From assembly GCA_963751245.1 (NCBI GenBank), contig CAVVTR010000003.1:21086-85085 (forward strand): 64,000 nucleotides of DNA, given 5' to 3'. Position 1 is the stretch's first letter; every line of letters starts with the position of its first letter. Shown here piece after piece: positions 51,046 to 60,660 of this stretch. The position numbers were made by a program, and so were the translations under genes. The notes under the pieces were generated by a model. The model made no database searches and had not been told where the DNA came from. It saw only the letters and a list, made by a program, of their open reading frames with translations. This DNA comes from CAVVTR01 sp963751245 (GTDB lineage: Bacteria > Acidobacteriota > Thermoanaerobaculia > Thermoanaerobaculales > Thermoanaerobaculaceae).

Positions 51046-51309
51046 TCAGCGTCCTCCCCCGCGCCGGCTCCCGGCCTCGTCCTCTTCCTTCCCCACCCGC
51101 AGGGCCACGCGGATGGCGTTGAGGAAGCCCGCGGCCACGCCGATCACCGTCAGGATGTAGGTGAGCCAGGGGCCGCTCCCGAACGCGTCGTCCAGGAGCT
51201 TCCCGGCGAAGTAGCCCAGCAGGATGGCGATGGGGAAGGCCAGACCCACCGCGGAGGCGTCCGCGAGGCGACGGGCCGAATCCGCCTGCTCCCGCCGCCG
51301 GCCCTTCAC
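51046..51309 (-). CDS. AtpZ/AtpI-family protein
   Basis: 87 residues. The family core is 'LADASAVGLAFPIAILLGYFAGKLLDDAFGSGPWLTYILTVIGVAAGFLNAIRVALRV', with two helices separated by a Gly/Pro-rich turn, typical of AtpZ (PF09527-like). Such proteins precede atp genes and are thought to aid assembly of the c ring or cation transport. The GTG at 51309 overlaps the nuoN stop by three bases, so the atp genes continue the nuo operon. Confidence 0.82.
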   Translation of the reverse strand: MKGRRREQADSARRLADASAVGLAFPIAILLGYFAGKLLDDAFGSGPWLTYILTVIGVAAGFLNAIRVALRVGKEEDEAGSRRGGGR

Positions 51310-52757
51310 CCGACCCCCAACGCCCCCAGAGTGACCTTCGCCGCGGCGGCGAAGGGCGCCGGGTAGAGCCCGATCACCAGCACGGCCACGGCGCACATCG
51401 CCACGACGGCGTCGGTCCACGGCGCCACGACCAGCGTGGCCGGCTCGACGCCCTCCCCGTCCCGGAGGTACATCTGCAGCACGATGCGGAAGTAGTAGTA
51501 CAGGGAGACCGCCGACATCAGCACGCCCACCACCGCGAGCCAGATATAGCCCGCGTGCACCGCCGCGGCGAACAGGTAGAGCTTACCCATGAACCCCGCC
51601 GTGGGCGGGATGCCTCCAAGGGACAGCAGGAACACCAGCATGCCGAAGGCGGCCAGGGGATGGGAGCGGGCGAGCCCGGCGTAGTCCTCCACCTTCTCCC
51701 CCGCGTAGCCCCTGGACTCGAGCAGCACCACGAAGCCGAAGGCGCCCACGTTGGTGATGGTGTAGACCAGCATGTAGAACAGGACGCTCTGCAGCCCCAG
51801 CGCACCTCCGGCCACCAGCCCGAGGAGCGCGTAGCCGGCGTGGGCGATGGAGGAGTAGGCCAGCATGCGCTTCACGTTGCTCTGCGTGAGCGCCGCCACG
51901 TTGCCCCAGATCATGGTCAGCGCGGCGGCAACGCCGATGAACCAGATCCACGAGGACGCCAGCGGGGCGAACGCCACCAGGAACACCCTGAGGAAGATGG
52001 CGAACGCGGCCGCCTTCGGACCCACCGACATGAACGCGGTGATGGGGGTGGGAGCACCCTCGTAGACGTCCGGGGTCCACATGTGGAACGGCACCGCGGC
52101 CACCTTGAACAGGAAGCCGCAGGCCATGAGCGCGACCCCGACCAGCGCCGGCGTGGGGGCGCCGCCCGCGGCGAGGCGCGACGCGATGGTCGCCAGGTCC
52201 AGCGAGCCCGTCGCGCCGTAGACCAGCGAGAGACCGTACAGGAGCACGCCCGACGACAGCGCTCCGAGCACGAAGTACTTGGCGGCGGCCTCGTTGGACT
52301 TGACCTCGCGGCGGAAGTAGCCGGCCAGGATGTAGGTCGACAGCGCCATGAGCTCCAGCCCCACGTAGATCGGGGCGAGGTTGTCCCCCGACGCCATCAC
52401 CATCATGCCCACGGTGGCGAAGAGCACCAGGGAGTGGTACTCCCCGGGACGGTAGTCGTAGCGCTTCAGGTAGGCGAGCGACAGCAGGAGCGCCAGCGCC
52501 GACGAGAGCAGGAAGAGCGCCTTGAAGAAGACGGCGAAGTGGTCGAGGACGAACATCCCCGAGAAGAAGGTGGCGCCCGCCGGGGAGCGGCCGGCCACCG
52601 CGGCCAGGACCACTCCGGTCACGGCCAGCGAGGCGACGGCCAGCGCCCCCAGGGCCCGGTGCGTGCTGCGGCCGGTGGCGAGGCCGGCGACCAGCACCAC
52701 CATGGCCAGCGTGGTGAGCACCAGCTCCGGTGCGAGGGCGACGAGATCGGCAACCAT
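51306..52757 (-). CDS. nuoN: NADH-quinone oxidoreductase subunit N
   Basis: Antiporter-like membrane subunit of complex I, 483 residues with about 14 helices. Proton-path residues are found in 'GLELMALSTYILAGYFRREVKSNEAAAKYFVLGALSSG' (Glu and Lys) and 'TPDVYEGAPTPITAFMSVGPKAAAFA' (Lys). Last nuo gene of the run; its stop overlaps the atpZ start. Start at ATG 52757, 10 bases after nuoM. Confidence 0.95.
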   Translation of the reverse strand: MVADLVALAPELVLTTLAMVVLVAGLATGRSTHRALGALAVASLAVTGVVLAAVAGRSPAGATFFSGMFVLDHFAVFFKALFLLSSALALLLSLAYLKRYDYRPGEYHSLVLFATVGMMVMASGDNLAPIYVGLELMALSTYILAGYFRREVKSNEAAAKYFVLGALSSGVLLYGLSLVYGATGSLDLATIASRLAAGGAPTPALVGVALMACGFLFKVAAVPFHMWTPDVYEGAPTPITAFMSVGPKAAAFAIFLRVFLVAFAPLASSWIWFIGVAAALTMIWGNVAALTQSNVKRMLAYSSIAHAGYALLGLVAGGALGLQSVLFYMLVYTITNVGAFGFVVLLESRGYAGEKVEDYAGLARSHPLAAFGMLVFLLSLGGIPPTAGFMGKLYLFAAAVHAGYIWLAVVGVLMSAVSLYYYFRIVLQMYLRDGEGVEPATLVVAPWTDAVVAMCAVAVLVIGLYPAPFAAAAKVTLGALGVG

Positions 52758-52767
52758 CGGCGGCTCC

Positions 52768-54366
52768 TCACTGCTCCGCGTGATCGCCCGCGGCGGCCGG
52801 GGCGGGTGCGGTGGGCAGCTGCGCCATGGGCCGGTTCAGGTAGCCGGGCTCCACGGCCTGCACCACCCGCTGGATGGAGGGCTCCATGATGCGGAAGAAC
52901 GGCTTGGGGTACAGGCCGATCCAGAAGCACAGGATGATCAGCGGGATCAGCGTCCACTGCTCGCGCAGCGAGGCGTCCTTGAGCTTGGTGTTCTCCTCGT
53001 GGGTGATCTCCCCGAAGAAGACGCGCTGGTAAAGCCACAGCATGTAGCCGGCCCCCAGCACGATACCGGTGGCCGCCAGCACCGCCCACAGGGCGGAGCG
53101 GTTGAACGCGCCCACCAGGATGGTGAACTCGCCGATGAAGCCGTTGAGGGTCGGCAGGCCGATCGAGGCCATGGTGATGATCATGAACAGCATGGCGTAC
53201 ACCGGCATCACCTTCGCGATGCCCCCGTACTCGGAGATCATCCTCGTGTGCCGGCGCTCGTAGACGATGCCGACGAGGAGGAAGAGCCCGCCGGTGGAAA
53301 GGCCGTGGTTGATCATCTGCAGCACCGAGCCCGACAGCCCCTGCGGGTTGAGGGCGAACATGCCCAGCATGACGAAGCCCAGGTGGGACACCGACGAGTA
53401 GGCCACCAGCTTCTTCATGTCCTTCTGGGCCATGGCCACCAGCGCCCCGTAGATGATGCCGGTGATCGCCAGCGCGACGACCCACGGCACCGCCTTGCGC
53501 GTCGCCTCGGGCAGCAGCGGCAGCGAGAACCGGATGAAGCCGTACGTGCCCATCTTCAGCAGGACGCCGGCGAGGATCACCGATCCGGCGGTGGGTGCTT
53601 CGACGTGGGCGTCGGGAAGCCAGGTGTGGAACGGGAACATGGGGACCTTGATGGCGAAGCCGATGAAGAACGCCAGGAAGATCCACATCTGCAGCCCGCC
53701 CGGGATGTGCGGCGCGATGGTGTACAGGTGCGTCAGGTCGAAGGAGGGCGCGTTGCCCAGGCCCGGCAGCCCCACCGCGGTGAGGCCGGTGGAGTTGTAG
53801 AAGTACAGCGCCAGGATGCCGACCAGCATGAGCACCGAGCCGAACAGGGTGTACAGGAAGAACTTGATCGCCGCGTACAGCTTGCGGGGACCGCCCCAGA
53901 CCCCGATGAGGAAGTACATGGGGACGAGCATGACCTCCCAGAACACGTAGAAGAGCACGAAGTCCAGGGACATGAAGACCCCGAGCATGCCCGTCTGCAG
54001 GACCAGGAGGAAGACGTAGTACTCCTTCTGGCGCTCCTTGATGGCCGAGTACGAGGAGTACACGGCGATCAGGCCCAGCAGCGTCGTGAGCAGGATGAGC
54101 AGGACGGAGATGCCGTCGACGCCGAAGAAGTACCTCGCCCCGATGGAGGGGATCCAGTCATGGCTGTAGGTGAACTGGAACGCGGCTCCCTGTGGGTCGT
54201 AGAGGAACCACAGCGGGAGCGAGACCAGGAAGTCCAGCCCGGCGACGACCGTCGCCGCCACCTTGATCGCCCTCGCCTGATCGCGCTTGAGGAAGAAGAC
54301 GATGAAGAGCGCGCCCAGGAGCGGCACGTAACAGATGATGTTCAGCAGGTTGGTTGCAAACCCCAT
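52768..54366 (-). CDS. nuoM: NADH-quinone oxidoreductase subunit M
   Basis: Antiporter-like membrane subunit, 532 residues, about 14 helices. Key motif 'FWEVMLVPMYFLIGVWGG' carries the conserved Glu, 'KVPMFPFHTWLPDAHVEAPTAGSVILAGVLLKMGTYG' the helix-broken Lys and His, and 'AQKDMKKLVAYSSVSHLGFVMLG' is typical. The acidic-free C-terminal tail (about 500-532) is Pro/Ala-rich. Nuo gene order and short gaps support co-transcription. Confidence 0.96.
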   Translation of the reverse strand: MGFATNLLNIICYVPLLGALFIVFFLKRDQARAIKVAATVVAGLDFLVSLPLWFLYDPQGAAFQFTYSHDWIPSIGARYFFGVDGISVLLILLTTLLGLIAVYSSYSAIKERQKEYYVFLLVLQTGMLGVFMSLDFVLFYVFWEVMLVPMYFLIGVWGGPRKLYAAIKFFLYTLFGSVLMLVGILALYFYNSTGLTAVGLPGLGNAPSFDLTHLYTIAPHIPGGLQMWIFLAFFIGFAIKVPMFPFHTWLPDAHVEAPTAGSVILAGVLLKMGTYGFIRFSLPLLPEATRKAVPWVVALAITGIIYGALVAMAQKDMKKLVAYSSVSHLGFVMLGMFALNPQGLSGSVLQMINHGLSTGGLFLLVGIVYERRHTRMISEYGGIAKVMPVYAMLFMIITMASIGLPTLNGFIGEFTILVGAFNRSALWAVLAATGIVLGAGYMLWLYQRVFFGEITHEENTKLKDASLREQWTLIPLIILCFWIGLYPKPFFRIMEPSIQRVVQAVEPGYLNRPMAQLPTAPAPAAAGDHAEQ

Positions 54367-54376
54367 TGCATCCCCC

Positions 54377-56470
54377 TCAGAAGGCGCGGCTCAGAAGGAG
54401 CGCCGCAGCGACCATCAGCAAGAAGCCCACGGCCATGATCAGCGCGTAGCCCTGCACCACGCCGCGCTGGAGGCGGCGGAGCCCCCGGCTCCCCGCGTCG
54501 TACACCTTGGCCACCAGGTTGACCAGGCCGTCGACCACGTTGAGGTCGAACAACCCCGACAGGAAGGACGCCCCCACCGTCACGTGGCGCGAGCCGTTGA
54601 CGGCGCCGTCCACCACACGGGCGTCGAAGTCCCACGACGCCCGGGCCAGCTTCATCGTGCCGGCCACGGCGGTGGCGTTGTAGAGCTCGTCCACGTAGTA
54701 CTTGTTGAGGAGCACCCGGTAGCCGAACGGGAAGCGCTCGGCGAGGGTGTGCGGGATCTCGAACGCCCGCTTCCCCAGGTAGAACTTCCACGCCAGGAAC
54801 ACTCCCGTGAGCGCCACGCCCAGCGAGATCACCATCAGGAGCATCTCGGTCCCGAACCCCAGGGCCACGTGCTCGGCGGCTGCGGCGGCGTGGGTGTCCA
54901 CGCCGACCCGGACCACCACGCTGCTCAGGAAGTGGTCGAAGAAGTTCCACTCCTCCTTGGGGAAGCCCAGGAAACCCACCACCACCGACCCCACGCCCAG
55001 GACGACGAGGGGCAGCGTCATGGTCCACGGCGACTCGTGGAGGTGGTGCTTCTGCTCCTCCGTGCCGCGGAAGGAGCCGTGGAACGTCATGTACACGGCG
55101 CGGAACATGTACAGCGCCGTGAGCAGGGCGCCCGCCACGGCCAGGAACCACAGCACGTAGTGCACGTTCCCGAAGTGGTGCAGGTCGCCGTGGCCGGCCT
55201 CGAAGGTCTTCTCGAGGATGGCGTCCTTGGAGAAGAACCCGGCGAACGGCACGATCCCGGCGATGGCCAGCGTCGCCGCCAGGAACGTCCAGTAGGTCTT
55301 CGGCATGACCTTCTTGAGCCCGCCCATCTTCCGCATGTCCTGCTCGCCGCCCATGGCGTGGATCACCGAGCCCGAGCCGAGGAACAGGCAGGCCTTGAAG
55401 AAGGCGTGGGTGAAGACGTGGAAGATGGCGGCGGCGAACGCCCCCACCCCGGCGCCCAGGAACATGTAGCCGAGCTGGGACACCGTGGAGTACGCCAGGA
55501 CCTTCTTGATGTCGTTCTGGGCCAGGCCGATGGTGGCGGCGAACACGGCCGTGAGGCCGCCGATGATGGCCACCACCAGCATGGCCTTGGGCGCCAGGGC
55601 GTAGATGAAGTTGGTGCGCACCACCATGTACACGCCGGCGGTCACCATGGTGGCCGCGTGGATGAGGGCGGACACCGGCGTGGGACCCGCCATGGCGTCG
55701 GGCAGCCAGACGTACAGCGGAAGCTGCGCCGACTTGCCCACCGCGCCCACGAACAGGAGCAGCGCGATGGGGGTGGCGTAGGCCACGTAGCGGGCCGGGT
55801 CGGCGGTGATGGCGCCCTGCATGGCGGCGAAGTCCACCGTGCCGAACACCTTCACGACCAGGAAGATGGCGAGGAGGAAGCCGAAGTCGCCGATGCGATT
55901 GACGATGAACGCCTTCTTGCCCGCGGCGGCGCACCAGTCCTTCTCGAAGTAGAACCCGATGAGCAGGTACGAGCACAGCCCCACGCCCTCCCAGCCCACG
56001 AACAGCACCAGCAGGTTGGCGCCGAGGACCAGCGTGAGCATGGCGAACATGAACAGGTTCAGGTAGGCGAAGTAGCGCGAGTACGCCCGGTCGCTCTCCC
56101 CGTGCATGTACCCCACGGAGTAGAGGTGGATCAAAAAGCCCACGAAGGTGACGAAGAACAGCATCACCGCCGACAGCGAGTCGATGCGCAGGGCGAAGTC
56201 GACCTGCAGGTTGGCGAGGAGCCCGTCGGTGGTGAGCCCGAGCCCCGCCGGGATCCAGGTGAACAGGCGCAGCACGTGGACGCCGTGCATACCCACCGAG
56301 AGCCACCAGTCGGCGATGGCGCCGAAGGCGGCGAGCATGGCGAGCCCCGAGCCCAGCATGCCCACGATGGTGGTGGCGTGCTTGGACCAGCCGCGGCGGT
56401 TGCCCACCAGGCCGTTGACCATCGCGCCGAGCAGGGGGATGACAGGGATCAGCCAGAGAAGATCTTTCAT
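54377..56470 (-). CDS. nuoL: NADH-quinone oxidoreductase subunit L
   Basis: Largest antiporter-like subunit, 697 residues. Helices plus the lateral amphipathic C-terminal arm are apparent. Motifs: 'GWEGVGLCSYLLIGFYFEKDWCAAAGKKAF' (conserved Glu), 'KSAQLPLYVWLPDAMAGPTPVSALIHAATMVTAGVYM', and 'AYSTVSQLGYMFLGAGVGAF'. Length exceeds the E. coli protein (613), the extra part lying near the C-terminal arm. It is 10 bases from nuoK and nuoM. Confidence 0.96.
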   Translation of the reverse strand: MKDLLWLIPVIPLLGAMVNGLVGNRRGWSKHATTIVGMLGSGLAMLAAFGAIADWWLSVGMHGVHVLRLFTWIPAGLGLTTDGLLANLQVDFALRIDSLSAVMLFFVTFVGFLIHLYSVGYMHGESDRAYSRYFAYLNLFMFAMLTLVLGANLLVLFVGWEGVGLCSYLLIGFYFEKDWCAAAGKKAFIVNRIGDFGFLLAIFLVVKVFGTVDFAAMQGAITADPARYVAYATPIALLLFVGAVGKSAQLPLYVWLPDAMAGPTPVSALIHAATMVTAGVYMVVRTNFIYALAPKAMLVVAIIGGLTAVFAATIGLAQNDIKKVLAYSTVSQLGYMFLGAGVGAFAAAIFHVFTHAFFKACLFLGSGSVIHAMGGEQDMRKMGGLKKVMPKTYWTFLAATLAIAGIVPFAGFFSKDAILEKTFEAGHGDLHHFGNVHYVLWFLAVAGALLTALYMFRAVYMTFHGSFRGTEEQKHHLHESPWTMTLPLVVLGVGSVVVGFLGFPKEEWNFFDHFLSSVVVRVGVDTHAAAAAEHVALGFGTEMLLMVISLGVALTGVFLAWKFYLGKRAFEIPHTLAERFPFGYRVLLNKYYVDELYNATAVAGTMKLARASWDFDARVVDGAVNGSRHVTVGASFLSGLFDLNVVDGLVNLVAKVYDAGSRGLRRLQRGVVQGYALIMAVGFLLMVAAALLLSRAF

Positions 56471-56479
56471 CGCGTCACC

Positions 56480-56782
56480 TCAACCCTGCATGACGTCGGC
56501 CTGGTCCACGTACACCGTCTGCTTGAGGCGGACGAGCGCGAGCAGGATGCCCAGGCCGATGGCGGCCTCCGCGGCCGCGATGGTGATCACGAAGACGGCG
56601 AACACCTGCCCCGTGAGGTTCCCGAGCTGGCCGGAAAAGGCGATGAAGTTGATGTTGGCCGCGTTGAGGATGAGCTCCACGCACATCAGGACGGTGATGA
56701 AGTTGCGGCGCACCACCATGCCGATCACGCCGACGCCGAAGAGGATGAGCGAGAGCACGAGGTAGTGGGAGGTGGTGATCAT
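56480..56782 (-). CDS. nuoK: NADH-quinone oxidoreductase subunit K
   Basis: Small membrane subunit, 100 residues and three helices. The two conserved glutamates are present, in 'MCVELILNAANINFIAFS' and 'IAAAEAAIGLGILLALVR'. ATG at 56782 overlaps the nuoJ stop by four bases (ATGA); the longer open frame was rejected. Confidence 0.96.
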   Translation of the reverse strand: MITTSHYLVLSLILFGVGVIGMVVRRNFITVLMCVELILNAANINFIAFSGQLGNLTGQVFAVFVITIAAAEAAIGLGILLALVRLKQTVYVDQADVMQG

Positions 56783-57339
56783 GCGTCCTCCTTCGGGGCG
56801 TGGCCGAGCTCCCTGCGGCCCATGACGATGGCGCCGATCATGGCGACCAGGAGCACCACGGAGACCACCTCGAAGGGCAGCAGGTACTGGCGGTACAGGC
56901 TCCAGCCCACGGCCTCGGTGTTCCCCATGACCTGCCCGTTGACCTCCACCAGCGCAGTGGTGTTGGCGATGCCGTGCTGCGCCACCGACCACACCCCCGA
57001 GCCGACCATCACCGCGAGGACCGCGGCCACGACCACGGCCGCGGGGACGAGGCGGCGGAGGTACTGCGGCTCCTCCGGGAGCCGGCCCACGTTGACGAGC
57101 ATGATCACGAACAGAAACAGCACCATCACGCCGCCGGCGTAGACGAGGATCTGCACGGCGGCGAGGAACTCCGCGTGCTGCACCACGAACAGCGCGGCCA
57201 CGGCGAGGAAGGTGGCCAGGAGCGAGAGCGCCGCGTGTACCGGGTTGCGGAGGGCGACGACGCCCACCGCCCCGGCGACGGAGACCGCGCCGACGGCGTA
57301 AAAGACGATGAGGGCGAAGTGGGCTGCCAGCCAGTCCAT
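56779..57339 (-). CDS. nuoJ: NADH-quinone oxidoreductase subunit J
   Basis: Membrane subunit of 186 residues with five helices. Typical stretches are 'ALRNPVHAALSLLATFLAVAALFV', with the pi-bulge-type helix following in 'EFLAAVQILVYAGGVMVLFLFVIML'. ATG 57339 starts directly at 'MDWLAAHFALIVFY'. Five bases after nuoI and overlapping nuoK by four. Confidence 0.95.
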   Translation of the reverse strand: MDWLAAHFALIVFYAVGAVSVAGAVGVVALRNPVHAALSLLATFLAVAALFVVQHAEFLAAVQILVYAGGVMVLFLFVIMLVNVGRLPEEPQYLRRLVPAAVVVAAVLAVMVGSGVWSVAQHGIANTTALVEVNGQVMGNTEAVGWSLYRQYLLPFEVVSVVLLVAMIGAIVMGRRELGHAPKEDA

Positions 57340-57344
57340 CGCTG

Positions 57345-57884
57345 CTACTCCCCCTTCTTCGACGGCGCGGCTCCGGTCGGATCCTTGGGGAGCATGCCGG
57401 CGTTGGGCCGCAGCACCCCGGGGAAGGGGCTGACCCCGTCCCAGCTCTGCAGCCGCTCCTTGGTGAAGTAGAGCCGCTCGTTCCGCTCGTACGCAGCGGT
57501 CTCGTAGCTCCTGGTGGTGAGCCAGATGGCCACCGGGTCCGTGGGGCAGGCTTCCTCGCACAGCCCGCAGAACATGCACCGCTTGACGTCGATGTCGTAG
57601 CGGTCGAGGACCTTCTTCTTGCGCTTCTTGCCCTCGACCTCGTACTCCTCGAAGTGGTCGGTGATGTGGATGATGTCGATGGGGCAGGCCTTGGCGCAGG
57701 CGTGGCAGACGATGCACCGCTCCTCCGAGAAGCCGAACATCCCCCGGAACCGGTCGGTGGGCGTCAGCTTGACCTCGGGGTACTGCACCGTGGCCTTCTT
57801 GCGGAACAGGTACTTGCCGGTGATTCCCAGACCCTTGACCAGGTCGAAGGGCACCACCGACGCGATGAGTCCCCAGAGGCTCAT
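57345..57884 (-). CDS. nuoI: NADH-quinone oxidoreductase subunit I
   Basis: Peripheral ferredoxin-like subunit carrying two [4Fe-4S] clusters (N6a/N6b) on the path to quinone, 179 residues. Cluster motifs are 'CIVCHACAKACP' and 'CMFCGLCEEACP'. It is preceded by a short amphipathic N-terminus. ATG 57884 overlaps the nuoH stop by four bases. Confidence 0.96.
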   Translation of the reverse strand: MSLWGLIASVVPFDLVKGLGITGKYLFRKKATVQYPEVKLTPTDRFRGMFGFSEERCIVCHACAKACPIDIIHITDHFEEYEVEGKKRKKKVLDRYDIDVKRCMFCGLCEEACPTDPVAIWLTTRSYETAAYERNERLYFTKERLQSWDGVSPFPGVLRPNAGMLPKDPTGAAPSKKGE

Positions 57885-58903
57885 CGTGGACCTCCCAGCA
57901 GGAGCACGCCCAGCGCGACCGCGACCAGGTTGACGAGGCTGACAGGGATCAGCACCTTCCAGCCCAGCCGCATGAGCTGGTCGAAGCGGTAGCGCGGGAA
58001 CGTCCCCCGGAACCAGATGTAGAGGAACAGGAACACCCCCACCTTCAGGGCGAACCAGATGAACGGCGGTACCACGTCGAGGAACGCGAGGGCGTGGACG
58101 TTGGGGAACGGCCGCAGCCATCCGCCGAAGAACAGCACCGTCGCCACCGACGAGATCACCACCATGTTGGCGTACTCGGCGAGGAAGAAGAAGGCGAACT
58201 TCATCCCCGAGTACTCGGTGTGGAAGCCGGCCACCAGCTCCGACTCGGCCTCGGGCAGGTCGAAGGGGTTGCGGTTGGTCTCCGCCACGCCGCACACGAA
58301 GTAGATGAACAGCGCGACGATGCCGGGCACGAAGTACCACACCCCCGCCGCCTGCTGCGCCTCGACGATCTTGACGAGGGACAGCGAGTTGGCCATGAGC
58401 ACCACCGACACCACCGCGAACCCCATGGGGATCTCGTAGGAGATGAGCTGCGCCGCGGAGCGCAGGCCGCCCATGAGGGAGAACTTGTTGTCCGAGGACC
58501 AGCCGCCGAGGATGACTCCGTACACGCCCACCGAGGACACCCCGAGGATGAACAGGATGCCGACGTTGATGTCGGTGAGGCGCAGGATGTCGGTGGGGCC
58601 GAAGGGGATCACCGAGAAGACCACCAGGGCCGGCACGATGATGAGCCCCGGCGCGATGTAGAAGACCAGCTTGCGCGCGCGGGCCGGGACCACGTCCTCC
58701 TTGACGAACAGCTTCAGCGAGTCGGCGATGGGCTGCAGCCACCCCTTGGGCCCGACGCGGTTGGGGCCGAGGCGGATCTGCAGGTAGGCGAGGATCTTGC
58801 GCTCGGCGAAGGTGAGGTAGGCCGCGAGCAGGATGAGAACCGCCAGGATCACGACGATCTTGGCCAGTGGAATCAGCAGGTAGGCAACCAGAAGATTCGG
58901 CAT
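57881..58903 (-). CDS. nuoH: NADH-quinone oxidoreductase subunit H
   Basis: Membrane subunit at the quinone-chamber entrance, 340 residues with eight helices. Conserved loops: 'RLGPNRVGPKGWLQPIADSLKLF', 'EIPMGFAVVSVVLM', 'FVCGVAETNRNPFDLPEAESELVAGFHTEYSG', and 'RGTFPRYRFDQLMRLGWK'. These loops contain the acidic and Arg residues of the quinone/proton link. Confidence 0.97.
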   Translation of the reverse strand: MPNLLVAYLLIPLAKIVVILAVLILLAAYLTFAERKILAYLQIRLGPNRVGPKGWLQPIADSLKLFVKEDVVPARARKLVFYIAPGLIIVPALVVFSVIPFGPTDILRLTDINVGILFILGVSSVGVYGVILGGWSSDNKFSLMGGLRSAAQLISYEIPMGFAVVSVVLMANSLSLVKIVEAQQAAGVWYFVPGIVALFIYFVCGVAETNRNPFDLPEAESELVAGFHTEYSGMKFAFFFLAEYANMVVISSVATVLFFGGWLRPFPNVHALAFLDVVPPFIWFALKVGVFLFLYIWFRGTFPRYRFDQLMRLGWKVLIPVSLVNLVAVALGVLLLGGPR

Positions 58904-58912
58904 CGGGCCTCC

Positions 58913-60037
58913 CTATCGGTCGATCTCACCGAGCACGATGTCGAGCGTGCCGATGACGGCGACCATGTCCGCGACCAGGAGTCCGCGCACCATCTCCGGC
59001 AGCGCCTGGAGGTTGATGAAGCACGCCGGACGCACGTGCAGCCGATAGGGCGTCGCGCCGCCGTCGGAGACACCGTAGTAGCCGAGCTCCCCCTTCGGGC
59101 TCTCCACCGAGAAGTACGCCTCGCCCTTGGGCGGTTTGATCACCTTCGGCACCTTGGCCATCACGGGGCCGTCGGGGAGGCGGTCGAGGCACTGCTGGAC
59201 GATGCGGATCGACTGCCGCATCTCCTCCATGCGCACCAGGTAGCGGTCGTAGGTGTCGCCGTGGGTGCCGGTGGGGATGTCGAACTTGACCTCGTCGTAG
59301 TGGTCGTAGGGGAAGATCTTGCGGATGTCCCACTTCACGCCGGAGCCGCGCAGCGGCGGGCCGGTCAGGCCCCACTCCACGGCGTCGGCGGCGGAGATCA
59401 CGCCGACCCCGACGGTGCGCTGCTTCCAGATCCGGTTGCCGGTCAGAAGCCCGTCCCAGTCGTCGATGTGGCGGGGGAGCTGGTCCACGAACGTCCGGCA
59501 GCGCTGCGCCCAGCCGTCGGGGAGGTCGTAGGGGACGCCCCCCGTCCGCATCGCGTTGAGGGTGAGCCGCGCGCCGCAGTACTCCTCGAACAGGTCGAGG
59601 ATCGTCTCCCGCTGCTGGAAGGTGTAGAAGTAGGGGGTCTGGGCGCCGATGTCGAGGGCGTGGGTCCCCAGCCACACGAAGTGCGACGCCAGCCGCTGCA
59701 GCTCGGCCAGGATCATGCGGATGGTGGCGGCGCGGGGCGGCACCGTCACACCCATCATCTTCTCCACCAGGCCCACCAGGCCCTGGTTGTTGGTCGCCGC
59801 CGCCGTGTAGTCCATGCGGTCGGTGTGGGGGATGCAGCCGTTGTAGGTCTCGCGCTCGAACAGCTTCTCGGTCCCGCGGTGCAGGTAGCCGATGATGGGC
59901 TTGGCCTCGACGATCCGCTCGCCGGCGGTGCGCACCATCACGCGAAGCACCCCGTGGGTCGCGGGGTGCTGTGGACCGAAGGAGATCTCCATCTCCTCGC
60001 TGTCCTCGAAGCCCCTGATCTCTTCGGGCTCGGTCAT
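58913..60037 (-). CDS. nuoD: NADH-quinone oxidoreductase subunit D
   Basis: 49-kDa-type quinone-site subunit, 374 residues. Signatures: 'FGPQHPATHGVLRV' with the quinone-site His, 'GYLHRGTEKLFE', 'DRMDYTAAATNNQG' with the quinone-headgroup Tyr near its end, and 'SVESPKGELGYYGVSDG'. ATG 60037 overlaps the nuoC stop by four bases and has GAGGAGGGGAAG upstream. Confidence 0.97.
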   Translation of the reverse strand: MTEPEEIRGFEDSEEMEISFGPQHPATHGVLRVMVRTAGERIVEAKPIIGYLHRGTEKLFERETYNGCIPHTDRMDYTAAATNNQGLVGLVEKMMGVTVPPRAATIRMILAELQRLASHFVWLGTHALDIGAQTPYFYTFQQRETILDLFEEYCGARLTLNAMRTGGVPYDLPDGWAQRCRTFVDQLPRHIDDWDGLLTGNRIWKQRTVGVGVISAADAVEWGLTGPPLRGSGVKWDIRKIFPYDHYDEVKFDIPTGTHGDTYDRYLVRMEEMRQSIRIVQQCLDRLPDGPVMAKVPKVIKPPKGEAYFSVESPKGELGYYGVSDGGATPYRLHVRPACFINLQALPEMVRGLLVADMVAVIGTLDIVLGEIDR

Positions 60038-60651
60038 TCCTTCCCCTCCTCGCCGCCGGCCGGCCCGCCTCCGGGCGGGAAGACGTCCGGGTAGACCGCG
60101 GCGCCGGTGTCGATGCCCTCGATGGGAAAGTCCTTCCGCAGGGGGTGTCCGTTGAACCCTTCCCAGGTGAGGATGCGCTCCAGGTTGGGGTGGCCCTCGA
60201 AGTAGACGCCGAACATGTCGAAGACCTCGCGCTCCATCCAGTTGGCCGTCTTCCACACGTCGGTCACCGAGGCCACACCGGCGCCCTCGGCCACCGCCGT
60301 CTTGACGCGCAGGCGGACCTGGTCGCGGTGGCGGTGGAGCCAGTAGACGACGTCGAAGCGCCCGGTCTCGCGGTCGTTCCAGTCCACCGCGGTGAGGTCG
60401 ACGAGAAACCCGTACCCGAGCTGGTCCTTGCACGCGCGGCACACGTCGTGGAGCTTCCCGGCGGCCACCGTCACCGTGATCTCGCCAGCGTACGCCACCG
60501 CCCCGGTCACCGCTCCGGCCACCGCCTCTTCGAGCTCGCGCACCTGCGCGTGGCCGCGGGCGTCCTCGGCGACGGGCGCGACGGGCTTCTCCTCCCAGGG
60601 GGGCTTGGGCTCGGCCGGCGCCTGAGGCGCCTGATTCTCCTGGTCAGCCAA
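60034..60651 (-). CDS. nuoC: NADH-quinone oxidoreductase subunit C
   Basis: 30-kDa-type peripheral subunit, 205 residues. The core 'LVDLTAVDW', 'RVKTAVAEG', 'WMEREVFDMFGVYFEGHPNLERIL' and 'GHPLRKDFP' is diagnostic. An N-terminal Pro/Ala/Glu-rich extension (about 1-35) is unusual and a C-terminal Pro/Gly tail is present. Separate from NuoD, unlike the NuoCD fusion of enterobacteria. Confidence 0.95.
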   Translation of the reverse strand: MADQENQAPQAPAEPKPPWEEKPVAPVAEDARGHAQVRELEEAVAGAVTGAVAYAGEITVTVAAGKLHDVCRACKDQLGYGFLVDLTAVDWNDRETGRFDVVYWLHRHRDQVRLRVKTAVAEGAGVASVTDVWKTANWMEREVFDMFGVYFEGHPNLERILTWEGFNGHPLRKDFPIEGIDTGAAVYPDVFPPGGGPAGGEEGKE

Positions 60652-60660
60652 GGCTGCCTC

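Noticed and set aside
52522..57142. Long plus-strand frames opposite nuoL and nuoM
   Set aside because: Shadows of nuo genes; translation is charged, repetitive 'HHG/EEV' sequence with no fold signature.
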